Source: Rhexocercosporidium sp. MPI-PUGE-AT-0058 (lineage: Eukaryota; Ascomycota; Leotiomycetes; Helotiales). From it: 64,000 bases of DNA. Under the pieces are notes generated by a model, which was given only the letters and a program-made list of their open reading frames with translations, did not search any database and was not told the origin of the DNA. Shown here piece by piece: positions 11,383 to 24,085 of this stretch (positions are counted from its first letter, which is position 1; every line of letters starts with the position of its first letter). The stretch lies in assembly GCA_020746875.1 (NCBI GenBank), contig JAGTJL010000005.1, positions 682,001 through 746,000 on the forward strand, in the 5' to 3' direction. A program made the translations under genes and the position numbers.

Positions 11383-12103
11383 CTACGTTCCCCCTCCGGT
11401 CCTTTTGTCGATGACAGCTAATTTCTGCATCGTTCGGACATGACGGCGGCCATTTAAATTGCCACGAGAGCCAAACTTAGGAACTCCAGCACGACGCAGG
11501 AATGTCTCAGCAAGCGCCTCCTCGAGGTGGGGAATATACGCGACAGTAATGCCCAACTTGCTCCTCCTAGTCCGCTCCAAAAAGAACCCATTAAAGTTGA
11601 CGAGAGCAGGTCACCTAGAAATGCGCTACGATAATGGCTGCGAGGAGTCCCATTGCCGCGAGACAGCTGACAAGAATCCTTTCCGGAAGAGGCTGGGTAC
11701 GCTGAATGAACATAAGAGCGAGGATGAAGTTAATTAGGATGACCGTCACTACTCATGCTCAGCTTCGAAATTCGAGGAGAAGACTAGAGTGATTGCCCGA
11801 AGAACCACAGTCAAGCACAATTGCATATTTCCGACTCTAGGACTGAACGTGGGCGACCGGTTCCCAAAACGCCCGCAATGGACGACAGTCGAATATGAAC
11901 CTATGAAAGCCAGCAGATATCATGACTTGCATAGCGATTAACATCCACAGGACACCTTTCCAGACCTCAGAAATACTAAATCGTAGCAGCGAGAACGCGA
12001 CCGATATCCTAACCAGACCTATGAAAAGACAGGAGGGAATATTCAGACTATGCCTTTGTAAATTCGCGAGTTCTTTGACATACACGTAGTAAGGAAGCAA
12101 GAT
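11383..12103 (-). pseudogene. Decayed fungal rhodopsin-like integral membrane protein (PTH11-related type)
   Basis: Pieces of one family lie in the expected order but in different frames. Segment A (12100-11837) reads through hydrophobic helices to FIFDCRPLRAFWEPV, the conserved 'CRPxxxxWxP' of fungal rhodopsin-fold membrane proteins. It is followed by LQLCLTV and stops. Segment B (about 11750-11615) contains QPLPERILVSCLAAMGLLAA, the next conserved loop and helix, then a TAG. Segment C (11580-11383) contains KLGITVAYIPHLEEALAETF and LRRAGV, resembling the 'EEQVGIIVACIPCLKAP' region of intact relatives. Frameshifts and stops separate A, B and C, and the first transmembrane helices are not found. 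A spliced gene cannot explain the in-segment stops, so it is called dead. Members are usually seven-helix plasma-membrane proteins. Confidence 0.7.
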
Positions 12104-13349
12104 CCGCTCACTACCTGCAGCCTATCCGTGATTTTTTATAAAGTAAACAACCAAACAAACAGACAGACAATGGAAAAGCCAGCTCTGGATTTCTTTCCAT
12201 GTCCATGATTACATTTGAATAAATCAACAGATGATTCCAAGACTGGCCCAGTAGCTCCTTGTGCTACCTTTCTCACGTCACACGCAGGCTTTTTCAATGT
12301 ACCTAGGTAGTTTCAAGACATTGAATTCATGCTCAGTGTACATCAGAAGCCCCCTCGTGGACTTCATCATATATCGCTCGCTCGGTTCCGCAGGATAAAG
12401 CAGCCACCTAAGGTAGCTCTCTCGAATATGTAATGTCATTTCTGTGGTCTCAGAGCTCCGCGGGCAGATCGTTGAACATGCTCCAAACAATCAAAGTATA
12501 TTCTCGAGTTCTTAGGCAATCATTTTACTGGAGCTATCCCAAATCACCCCTCTGGCAAAAACGCCTACCTTTGAACTACCCACGCCCAAATAATCATATT
12601 ACTGAATTACGCAAGCAAAGAGCCCAACAAGCAATTTAATGATTTTATATTGCAAACCTCTCAAGTCTACAACATACACACGAGAGCACACCTTTACTTT
12701 CCACCAAGGTGTCCGTCTCAAGCCACTGTTCTATCTGCTTAACCACCACCCCTTCGGAACTCCAGGCATCCGCGCCTTGGTAAATAAAAGAAGGAAATCC
12801 CAGCTGGTAGGTAGGTGGGTGTTGACATCAGACAATTTGGAAAGGAAGATTCCCGCCCCAACCGAGGAAGCACAAACAAACACAAACACAAACACAAACA
12901 TCATCCGAAGAAAAGATCGATTTCCCCACCTCCCATTCATCCACCGTCCACAATCCACCGGAAAACCCAAATACAAATGTACAAAAGAAAGGCAGGTAGG
13001 CAAGTAGCAAGTCGAGTCGAGAGTGTGGCAATCTGCCCGCGCCAGAGAGAAAGAAGGAAGAAGCTGGTTCTGGGACCAAGTATAGAAACACATTTTTCAG
13101 GTTTCGCTGATCCGAAAGAGGCAAAATGAAAATGATGAGCTGAGCGACAACACGTCCAGTGTGTAAATGCAGCAGTTGGCCAATAACGCCCTTCTGTAAA
13201 CCCATATTCTGCCACCTGTCCTTCCTGGACCAAAATTACCGTAACGCCGCGCTGATTGTGTCGCAAAAAAAAAAAGGAAATGTTGTTAAAGTGTCGAAGT
13301 TATTTGCTTTCGACAGGATAGAAAGGTAATTTTTGGTTTTGTGATCGGA
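12104..13349. other. Intergenic between pseudogene and Rim15 3' end
   Basis: No gene is recognised. The 3' UTR of the kinase gene probably covers the right part. An A/C microsatellite sits at 12871-12900 and a short A-run at 13265-13276. Long minus-strand ORFs at 12731-13266 are low-complexity shadows of these repeats. Confidence 0.55.
12871..12900. repeat. CACAAA-type microsatellite
   Basis: A short run of CACAAA/CACAAAA units, about 30 bp, in the probable 3' flank of the kinase gene. Confidence 0.8.
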
Positions 13350-16300
13350 TCAAATCTCTCCGCCGTCTCTGTTGTTTCCCTTACACATGTAATCTGATCG
13401 GTTTGAGGCCGCAGATGGTGCCCGTGGTGTTTGATCAACATCCATTGGGTCCCTTTGTGACGAAGACGGCTTGGGAGTCTCGTTCAAATCGATATCGATG
13501 ACATTTTCACCCGGCGTGGTGAAGATCTCTGGTGGAGTCAAGGTTGCGCCGCTGATCTCAGACGCCAAAGGAGGTTCTTCGGCGACTGTTGGTGGCGGCT
13601 CAACGGCATCGGCATAAGCTGTAGCATCTGAGCTGGAAACAACGCTTCCACGACTGTTCGTTCTCATCATTTCTGTGCTCAGCTTCGATCCGCGATGAGT
13701 CTTCTGCGCGCCTTTAGGGCTTGTCTTTTCACGGACCGAGACGTCCCCTAGAACTTCATCCTCGTCATCTCCCGATTCAGCCGACTCGGCACACTCACGA
13801 CGATGCTTCTCCTGAGACTCCCTCTTCATTTTCATCTTTTCGGTCGAGCGTTGACGAATTGGAGACTTGTGACTGGCTTCCATTCGCCCAGGGGCAGATT
13901 CCTCGTGAAGGAGATGTGGAGGTAACGCCTTGGGAAGATCGCGAGAGTCGAGCATTGCCTCCTCGTTACTGATACCAAGACCAGAAGCATCATCCCAATC
14001 TCCTGTGGCTTTTCGACTAATGACAACATGAATATCTTCATTGGCAAGAGACCCCGAATCCCCGAAAAGACTAGAATCCCTAGAGTCCGCTCGACTAGAG
14101 CCTCTGTAGCTGCCCGGCATGTGAGTGTAACTCAAAGAGCCATTCGATGTAGGACTGTCTTCTAGTCGAAGGCTTTCTTGTCGCAAGCCTGAAGGTTGAG
14201 GGTACCCAAGAGGATTCGATGTGATCTGACCAGGCGCTGGTGCTTTCCACTGACAAAGTCGGCACATGGCATCCGTCAACTTAGAAGTCGTGGGAGGTTT
14301 CTCTATCAAGGCATCAAAATGATGAGGTGCTTGCAACTCCTTCAGATAACCAGTAACGGCAACAATAGGGGTGGAAGAATTAGCATTCTTGGTATCTCGA
14401 ATCATTCGAGCAACATCTGCACCATTGATCTGAGGTAGCTTGAATTCCATCATGATGATATCGAACTTGATCTCACTCATAGCGTATCGCATGGCCTCGG
14501 CCCCATTCGAGACAGTGATGGTTCTGCATCGCAGTTTCTCTAATAGCTTCTCCATCACCATCCGCGAGACGGGATGATCCTCACAAATGAGAACGTCAAG
14601 AGGTCGGAAAGTGGGACCATCAGCCAATGTGATCTGTGACATTCGTCGAGAACTTTGGCGGCGACGTTGAACACGGAGAAGAGCATTGGCCTTGTCACCT
14701 TCATTGTCCGATGACGAAGGCGACATATCAAAAACTTGGCTGCGTCGCTTTCGGTGAGAGAAAAGGTCGGCAGGAATTGGACTGCCCTCTTGCGAGCCGA
14801 CCGTTTGCGACCGAGCTCTCGTGGAAGAGCTGCTGGCTTGTCTTGGAGTCGATATCTTTTGAGGTGACAGTGCTAAAGGTGGCGGTGCGCCCCCTCGAGT
14901 TTTGATGGGTGATGAAACGGCTGAAGATGCCTTCTGGAGATTTGATGGTAAACGAGGTCCATCAAAGAAGCTCCCAGGCGCTAAAGAATTGCTAGACTGA
15001 TGCGACAAGCTGGAAGAATTGCTCGAGGTCTTGCGACGACCCTCACCATTCTGACCTGCAACAAAAGATACCAGGAGTGGAGAAGATGGTTGAGACGCTC
15101 TGCTAGGCGACGAGTTTGACTGGCTGAATCCTGATGGTGACGAAGGTCTGGCTGTAGCCTTGGCATTTGAAAGGGTTCGCTGGATGGGCATTGGCAGTAT
15201 TGGGCTTCCCTCTAGAACTGGCCCGGGCGAAGTAGCTATGTTGGGTCCAGTCCCAACTGGACTTGTAGCATTTTGTTTGTTTTGTGCTGCTAGAGCCTCT
15301 GCTCGAAGTTTTTGGATCACATCCTTGTTTGCTTTCTCTAGGACCGGCAAATTTTTGAACGCAAAATTACCAAAGTCATCAGCAACCACAGGTTCGCTGA
15401 GTCTGCGACTTTTCATGTCGCGGACATGGGGCGGAATGTGAAGCGGCATCAAGCCACGCTTAATCGAATTAACCTGGGACCGTACGCGGGATAGCGCGTC
15501 ATGGGGGCGCTCGTGGTATTCTGCACCTGCCGTCGAGGGTTGTGGCGACGTCTGATCTTCCATCTCCTCTGCAAAAGACTGCAAGGTAGCACCGCGAGAA
15601 TCAAAATATTCGGTATCTTCTGGATTTTCAGGCGCCGGGACGAACTGGGCGTCGTCTTCGAGGAGTTTATCCCACTGTGTGCCCTCGAACCAAGGATGGT
15701 TTCGTATCTCGTCGCCACCGCAAGAGAACTTGTCGTTGGTATTGGCCCCGAGTCTTTCGAGCGGATTGAGACACAGGAGCTGGTTCATCAAATCCTTTGC
15801 CTCTTGGGAAACCTCGAAGTCGTTATCATCGGGCCAAGAGATCCTTCGAGCGAGGATATTCTCAAACACCTCATCCGGAGTTGATGCATGAAATGGCGGG
15901 TACCCATACAGAAACTCGAACAGGATGCATCCCACGGACCACCAATCACTGTTTTCGTCCTGCCCAACACCATTTACAGTCTCGGGCGCAAGATAATCCG
16001 GAGTACCGACGAAACGACGATTGCTATCATCAGGATCAAACAAGGCCATTGGAGGTGGCATCATGCTGGTCTGCGGTGGCGTATTGCGCAGATCTGAGCT
16101 GGTTTGGCTGGTTGTTGGATGCAGAGCTGGCAGGTCAGGGGAACCAATTCCTTCATTCTCGCTCATTTCTTCGATGGGGCTTCTTCTCTGATTCATCATA
16201 TGCTGAGCTTGGCTGTCGTTGAGAGAAAAGCTGCTGAACATTTGATTCAGGGCATCGCTGCCACCACTGTCACTACGACCAGACGTGCGCCGGGAGTCTT

Positions 16301-19139
16301 TGTTGAAAGTATTCTCTCGACTCAGGGCGAAATATGACGGCGTTCCCAAACCACCTGCAAGATCAGGAGTCATTTGAGGTGTTGATCCCGGTGAGTGGTG
16401 GCCTTGGAAATCAAAGGAGGTTGAACGCGAAGAACTGATAGACATTGTCCGTGCGAATGGGCCTTGCTTCAGGAGATCTGGGGCAGAATCATTTGTGGAA
16501 CTGTTAAGAACCCGCTTTTGACGACCAATCAACCCCATTCGTGAGAGACCAAAATCAGTCAACTTCAAATGACCTTTCTGATCAATGAGTAGGTTGTCGG
16601 GTTTAAGATCTCGATGAACAATTCCACGATTGTGAAGATGCTCGACACCCAGGATGACTTCGCCAAGGTATTTCTTAGCCCAGTCTTCTGGCAAGCCGCC
16701 GAGAACTTTGATGAGAGAGGCACAATCCCCACCGTTCAGATACTCCATAACCAGATAGAGATAATCCTTACTGGAAAATGTCCAGTACAATTTGGCAACA
16801 AAGTCACTTTCACCTTGCCACATCATGATAGCTCGCTCCGCCTTGACATTGGTGACCTGGTTCTTTGCAACCATGTCTGCCTTTTTCAATACCTTGATGG
16901 CATAATAGTCCCCAGTAGACCTCTTCTTTGCTAGGTAGACACTCCCAAACGCTCCTTTACTAATCGGCTTGATGATTTCGAAGTCCTTGATGGATGGTGG
17001 TACAGCTCGAGCTTGGGGCGCACTCACAGAATTCAGACGAGGAGATGGAGGTTGCCGGGATGGATCCGAGCCAGCAGCCGATGATTGCCGTCTATGATGG
17101 TGGTGATGGTTTGGAATGAGCGCTGGCGAAGTGAACTCACTTCCAGGAAGCATTGGTGATGCTGTAGGGGAGACAACTCCTTCATGGGCAATGGGCAATC
17201 CCCGAGGTTTTGTAATGCGAAGTGGCGAAGATGGTTGTGGGATCCGAACTGGCGATTCTTGTCTATGGGGCGATGTAGTTCCAGGGAGGATGATGCTGCG
17301 TCGGTGGCGCTGACGAGAGCTCGCAGCACGTCTAAGGTCACCGAATTCAGACACAGGAGATTCCGTTCTTGCTGGGCGCGACATTAGTGAAGAGGATCGG
17401 TGGCTGGTGTCACTATCCGCACCCGCATCACTTTCAAAGAACAGGGACTGTCGACGAGAGTCTTGCGATTGAGAAAGGATGCTGTGCTGGCCGGTATGCG
17501 ATCGTGGGGTTGGACATTCCTTTGGGCTGCTTGACCTGGTCGATACTGCAGTTGACGATGTTCGACGTGCTCCACCCCGGCCCATTTCTGCTTCTCGAAG
17601 CGCAGCCGCCAAAGAAGACGGGCCATCAAAAGATCCGCTGAAGAATCCTTCATCGTGGGCAGGAGTCCTCTCAGTCTCCTCGTCGGAGTCTGTCAGATGT
17701 CCAGCCGCGATTTTAGCGGCCTTTCGCATGGCCTCATCGATACAATCCTGAACGATAACCGAGAACTCGATTCGGATACGCTCGGAGTACTCGATAATTC
17801 TACGGTGGCGTAAAACAGCTTCAACCTTTCCCTTCGCCGCTCTTTCACTATCCTGGCAAAGCACAGACAGACCCTGCTCCTGTTCCAGCGTATTATTGGT
17901 AGGAGATTGCCACTGCATCACTTGCGATATCCGAGATTCTGATTGAGGAGACTGCGTGCGAAACTCGCCAGGAGCGTGGGACGAGGCTTCTTTGATGGCT
18001 GGCGTACTAATTTCGATGGCAGTATCGCAGAGGTCTAGAAGGAGTTCAACAATTCTTGCTTGCGGTCTCCGAACAGCGAACGATCGAGCTCGTGCATGGC
18101 CAAATCCAGACCTAGAGGGATCCCTTGATTTATCAGCAGGAGTACCTGGGGATGCAGTTCCAGAGGACGATGTTGAAGACCCGGGACCAATGGGCATGCC
18201 CTTGTACTCGGCTTGTGGTGGTGCGAGGACAGGTTGGTCGCCAGAGATAGGTCGAGACTTGCGAGCTTCGAGGGCATCGAGGACCTTGACAATGGCGTGA
18301 CGGTGCTCTGTTAGATTTTCTTGACACATCTGAACCTCCATCTCAGCTTTGTGTTCTTGGAGGCATAGCTCGGTGTGCTTCTCAAACCACCAAGGAGGAA
18401 TTTGACGTTCGCAGATCCGGCACAGTACAGGAAGAGGTGGAGCATGATTTCCTGGGTCATCCAAGCCAGCTTCGGCCAATGTCGTGAGATGACTTGCTAG
18501 AATCTCTGCCCCCGAACCAAGAGAATCGACGATAACAGCAGGTAAGTCGATTTGGATTTCGCGCGGGGCGATCCAGGGTCTGATCATCCACATTGTCTGA
18601 GAGTGTCAGCAAAATTCAAAGTCAAGTTCATTTTAACCTACGTGACTCTCTCCTCCAGATGTTCGGTCGTAAACCATAATACCCTGCCCCTCCAGCTCAA
18701 TTGTTGCGGGTTCGCATTGTGCTGCCGCGACCTCCTCGTCGGTCTCGGCCATGAGAACGTCGATAGGTGCCAGTTTGGAGGCAGGCCCCAGCTGCACGCT
18801 GAATCGGACGATTTGGCTGCGTGAATCATCCTTCTTCATTGACTCCACAATGTCCGAAAATGCCTCCTTGTTGTCGCTGACTAGCAGGTCTTTGATTGGC
18901 TTTCCTTGCACCGACTCGAAACTGGTGCCGATAACATCAGTCCAAGAGGGGCTCACCCATCTGATGTTCCCATTCAGGCCTAGATCCATGATCACATTGA
19001 GTGTCTGTTCCGCAGCCTCTCGCAGGTCTTCTCTTTCCTCCCGAATATCCGCGCTCAGAGAGCGTTCCATCTGACCACCAGCTTGTGCCCGCAGCTGGAC
19101 AACAACTGGTGGTGCCAGCATTTTAGTTTCTTCCTCCAT
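13350..19139 (-). CDS. rim15: Rim15-type serine/threonine kinase with PAS, zinc-finger-like, AGC kinase and receiver domains
   Basis: Two exons, 19139-18642 and 18596-13350, join in phase 0 across a 45-bp intron (GTAGGT, CTGAC branch, CAG), giving 1914 residues. Residues about 45-115 form a PAS-like domain (NIRWVSPSWTDVIGTSFESV). A CxxC-x12-HxxxC motif lies near 224-243 (CRICERQIPPWWFEKHTELC). The AGC kinase starts near 705 (SKGAFGSVYLAKK), with HRDLKPDN near 826 and DFG near 848. About 190 residues separate DFG from YLAPE, the long insert characteristic of Rim15/Greatwall kinases. A receiver domain occupies about 1498-1615. In yeast Rim15 integrates nutrient signals (TORC1, PKA, Sch9) for quiescence and stress entry; filamentous orthologues affect conidiation. 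The receiver has Glu at 1550 where the phospho-acceptor Asp is expected. Other receiver residues (ED pair, T, K of EKPP) are kept. Confidence 0.95.
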
Positions 19140-19399
19140 TGTGTAGTAGATTCCTCAGAATCAAATGCTGCCCCAACATTGACTATATTTGCGCCCCCCC
19201 TGGTCAAGTTGCTGGACCAGATTTAGCTTCTTTGTCATTCGCGTTGTTGTCGCGGCGTCTGGCTCGAGAAGCGTGTCGAAAAGCGGCGTAGCTATCTGGC
19301 AAAGGCCCCGTACTAGCATACGACCGAGACAGGAGACATCATGGAAATTGATGCTGATGTCTCTTGTTGCGGTAGGTTGTAGGATGGTAAGCGCCTCGT

Positions 19400-19413
19400 G
19401 GGGGGGGGGGGGG
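19400..19413. repeat. Poly-G tract (14 nt)
   Basis: Uninterrupted G run about 260 bp upstream of the Rim15 start codon. It is poly-C on the Rim15 coding strand. Confidence 0.95.
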
Positions 19414-19680
19414 CTTGGTGCCAGAATTCGAGGAGGAGGTCGTTTATCGTCGAGGCGGGACAAAGCACGCCGGCTCTGCAGAGATAGGCCAGCTCTATCT
19501 ATCGTCAAGAGAGGCTCGGAACCGGCACGACGTCGAGGTCGAGAGCGAGGGCGAGCAGCAATTGTCGTCGACGGGGGCGGGCGGTTTGGTGTTGTTGTTG
19601 TCGTGAGCCCAAAAAATGGGGAGGAGTTTGGGGATGTGACTTGAGAACCCTTGAATCGGGTGTCTTGCCTGGCTGGTTTG

Positions 19681-19700
19681 GTCTGGTCTGGTCTGGTCTG
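19681..19700. repeat. GTCTG pentanucleotide repeat
   Basis: Four perfect GTCTG units upstream of Rim15, preceded by a diverged unit. Confidence 0.9.
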
Positions 19701-22700
19701 GCGCTGGAGGGAGAGGATTGAGAGGATTCCCCGCTCGGCGGGCTAGGATGATGGTGGGAAAGGAAAGGCAAGGCCGATTTGGGCCAATGACCGGCCTGCA
19801 CGCAAAGACAAGGAAGGATCTTGGCTTACAGCGTACAGTGAGGGTGCGTAAATAAATAAAGAGCTGCAGAAAAGCTGCACTAGAACAGGATTACGAGCAG
19901 CTATTTGCTAATTGTTGTAATCGGTGCCGGCTGGCGAGTTTATTCTTGTGTTTTCCATCGTTGGTTGGGCCTGAGAGAATATTCCACTCTTCTCTCCTAC
20001 CCACCTCGCTTCCGGTATAAACAACAACAGAAGTTTCATTCCAACAGCCGGACACCGTCACAAAAGTAGTCGCCTCCTTATTGAAATCTGGCATGAAAGC
20101 CGCACATCCTTTCTTCAAGCTGTTGCTGATGTTGCTATACACCTTGTCCTGGGCCTTACGCACACAAGCCCCAGTATCGGTACTCGGAAAGCGGGAAGCT
20201 TCTCACTCTGACTTGCAGCTATCCTGTCTCACCACGACAATCAAAACCACTATGCCGGTTGTTGAAAAGGCTATGCATAAGCCCAAACACCAGCTCGCAA
20301 CCACTCTCCCTAGATTAATAACTACTACGTCGTAAAGGACGATAATTTCTGTATGCTATAACAGCAGCCACTCCTATGGCAACACTAGCGCTACACATCA
20401 CTGCCGACAACCTACTTCTCCTCACTCATACCTTCACATCATGCATGCAAAGCCTACTGGCTAGACTTTCCACCCTCTATGCACTCAACTACATCAGCCC
20501 ACATACACCCGCATAAGCTCTTATCACGGCCAATTAAAGCAAGCATTCGTATTCCTTTTGTTGCATTGCAAAATTTACGAATACTCACACACTCCACTCT
20601 AGAAGCTCCAAATGAGCACCTACCCAAGTTGCCAACCCAGCAACAAAGGCTCAACCCAGTCATCTCGACGCACCCCCTTTTCTTATCAAGCGATGTTTTT
20701 CGAAGGATGGCACGATGTGCGCGTCATTCTGGCTATCATCTATCAGCAGCTGCACGGCGATCAATCAATTATCCAGATTGAGCCCTCCAGAGCCCTGGCT
20801 TCTGCTTATCCATCGTGAGTCCAACACTGTAGAGGTCTCAAGCTCCAGAGAAGACGGTGGGATCATCACCACGCTCAAAGATCTGGATGAATGCCCCATT
20901 CCTGTTGCCGGAGAATCGTCTCCTCTCCGATCCAGTAGACCAGTAAAGATGGCCCAGTCTTTCTGTTTTCTTCTCTTGCAATCGTGGGACCAGCAGGGAT
21001 AGTATATTTGCCACCACAGGGCAGCCAGCCAAGGAAACCCCCCTAGGCTATACCAACCCACATATTTGTTTGTTTGGACAACAATTTCTGCTTCTCCCTC
21101 CACTCCCACGACATTCCGTAAACAAAAGCGAACGCCGACATCCCAAATCCCAAGCATCTCGCGGATCTCATCCCACCCTCCCTTCTCGAAGCGGGAGCAT
21201 TCCCCTCTTCCTGGGCTTCCAGTCTTCCAGCCCTCCTGCACCCAGAACTCTTCTCAACCCGTCACACCGCTCCAAACTATCCAATCGCTCAAGACGGAAC
21301 AACACCACGCATTATCACAGCATCAGCACCCCTAACATCCTAGTCATTACCTACATGAAAGAGACTCTCCCCATCCTGCACGTCCTTCTGACTCCCGCAT
21401 ATCACCTACGCCACCAAAACGACACTGCACACTGCAACACACCTCCGTGTACGCTGGATAAAGGTCTCACTCAGCGATGCAAGCACGTTCAAGGTACCAA
21501 CAGCGACCTATAGTCTCACCAAGTCCGACAGACGACGAGCATGCGACCAGCCGAATTCTCTGTGTGCCAGTCAGCAGGCTCCGAATCCAGCATCCGTCCT
21601 CAGAAATGCGGTCGCACCTGTGAAAAGGTCAACAGACAGGCGTAAGTTGAACATTTTGCTATGCAGAAGCAGTGCACCCAACCCAGCTAGTCTAAAAGCA
21701 AAACAAAAACCTACACAAAACCACGCCAGGTTAACATGGGACTTTTCCAGGGAAATTTGATATTCCATCACAAGACAACCGGCGAGCCACTCCTCGACCC
21801 AAGCTTCCTCTTCCTCCCTCCGTGCCCTGTGTGTCCAAGTTGAACGTCAAGCACTAGTCGAGTCATTCAACACCAACACCAGCACCGTCCATCACCGCGG
21901 ATGCAGAGATGCTCAACCCGGAATGTGGGGTTCGTCTGCTGACCCCTTCTGTGCCCTAAAAGGAGCTGTGTTGCAGCACATCCTTTAGTCACGTGTGGTA
22001 GCAAAGTTGCTAATCTGTATGACACTTCATAAACGTTGCAACCTAAGCGACCTTGGAAGCATTGGCTGCATGTTCAAAAGTCTTGAAATTGGGGCATATG
22101 TGGACATCTGAAGTTTGAGCTACTTTTACGGGGTGCATTTGTTTCTCGGACTCGGCGTCTACAAGCGAGGCTCTTCCATCTCACCCAGAGAAACTTTAAA
22201 CTCTGAGTCGAGAAATTTGCACTGCCCTGCAAGCAGATCCTTTCAAAGTTATTCTAGCTTTTGTAATTTCGATAATGTAGAGGGGTCCGAAGGTTTGCCG
22301 AGGACTTGAAAGTTCGAGAACTCTTAATAAACTTTCCGCCGCCCAACTCAAACCCCTTTTTCAATCATCACAAAATCTCAAGTCTGACTTCCTCGTCACA
22401 TCACATACTGCATCTGCAGTACAATACATACTTTCCGCTATTCCGATTTACCTGAGCGCTCAGGAATGCCGCAGAATACAGTTCACCGTTGAGGCACGTG
22501 GGGTACCTGAGCCCAGCCCCGAAACCTGGAAGTCCATTGACCCCGCACGCCACTGGCTGCAGCCTCTGGATGGAACGGCATGGTAAGGCATGCAGCTTGA
22601 CGAAGAAGGCTAATTTTAGACTTCCCGATTACGAACCATAGTCCATGAGTGAGGAGTAGGTTTCTTGGTTTCAGTTTTATAGGGTGCTAGTTTGCTCTGT

Positions 22701-24085
22701 TTCTTGGGTAATGCCTGCCTACCGCTTCAGGACGAGCAGGGACGAGGAGGTGGAGATGTAGTTGCACCGGTATTGGCAGTTGGAAAGGTGGAAGTCAATC
22801 TCTCAGAGCGTGAAGTCGTTGTCCGTTCTCTTAAGGAGATCTCTAATGAGCTGAAGCCAATTCTTTGCTTCTAGGTACTAATTGCGGAAGACTAACCACA
22901 TTCGAGGTTAAGAAGTTAACTGCTATCACAAGTCTTGTCTCCTATGATAGAGCCTCAAATATTGAGAGTCCTCACATCTATCAGTTCTGCATGCATGAAT
23001 GCTGTCATCTTAATATCATCACCCTTAACAAGTGGATGAGTTTGGTTCAAGAAAAGTAGTAGTCGAGCAACAGTCCAGTGACGAAGACTACACCAACCTC
23101 GTTCTTCCCGAAACATCATTGTTACAATCTTAGGCTGCTGTGTCAATACTGAAGTACCATGAAAGTCCGACTTTAATCCACCGTTCCTTGATGCAAATCT
23201 ACTCAGGTTGCTCCTCTAGTTTTGGCTTGTCGGGAAAATTCGACTTCGTTTGTGAGCTTCGGTTCAGCTACTGTATTTGCGGTACTTCACGCAGCTCGCT
23301 AAAGCCACCCTCTAAAAGTCTGGACCTGTTTACAAGTTCTTGAGGAGTTGGTGACCAAAGCCTGCAGTTTGCGCTTGCATTTTGAAACAAAGCTTCAAAT
23401 GGAATGGGAAAATCGTTATGGAATACCTGACTTGATTCTGTGGGTTGTATCTCAGGCATCAGTAGTAAAATGGCTCATACAAATTCGAAATCTTCCACTT
23501 GTTTCAAAGATTAGCTAGCTTTCGTAACCCGGAGAAAAAGCCACTGCAGATCCGAATCAGAGTCTTAGCGTGGCAGCTTCTCTTAAGCTGTTCTGTAGAT
23601 ACATAAGACACTCAAACTCGAATCTTCTCCATGCTAGAAGTCTCTGTTAGGAGTTCTAGAATTAGAAGTACAAGTAACAGAACGTCAAGTCAAGTAGCAT
23701 AGAATTACTCATCGTAAGTTGGGCTTGAAGCATGTGTTTGTACCTCCCCTTCCAAGCGAGCTTGGCACGCCTTCATTGTTGATTCCAAAACAAATCGATT
23801 CGACTGTGAAGAACAGGCAGATTCCAGGCTCAATGTACTGCTCATATATATTTTTGACCCATCCCGAAATCTGTTTTTGGCAACACAACCAGGTATTCCG
23901 ACAGAAAGCCAAAGACAAGCAATGCCATCAAGACTACTAACACGACGCGGAGGTACAGGTTTCAAATCAAGAAGCTACTCCCGGATCCATATTCCCTCTG
24001 GGAAGGCAGAACCAGAAACAAAGTTCCTAAACACTTCAACCACTTTGAGTATCATCCAGCATGTGCACCCGAGGACTTTGGTTGG

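Larger units (their letters stand above)
19140..24085. other. Long gene-poor stretch
   Basis: About 4.9 kb without a recognisable gene on either strand. The left end holds the Rim15 5' region, including a 14-G tract and a GTCTG repeat. From about 20000 to 23700 the ORFs are short, mutually overlapping and without domains, signal peptides with follow-up sequence, or spliceable conserved motifs. Lineage-specific small genes or noncoding RNAs cannot be excluded by reading alone. Confidence 0.5.

Noticed and set aside
12731..13266. Overlapping minus-strand ORFs, including a Val/Cys repeat.
   Set aside because: The repeat is a translation of the CACAAA microsatellite, and the region is the 3' flank of the kinase gene.
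19161..19508. Minus-strand ORF of 115 codons just upstream of Rim15, possible extra exon or uORF.
   Set aside because: Its first codon is TTG, and exon 1 of Rim15 already begins where orthologues usually start.
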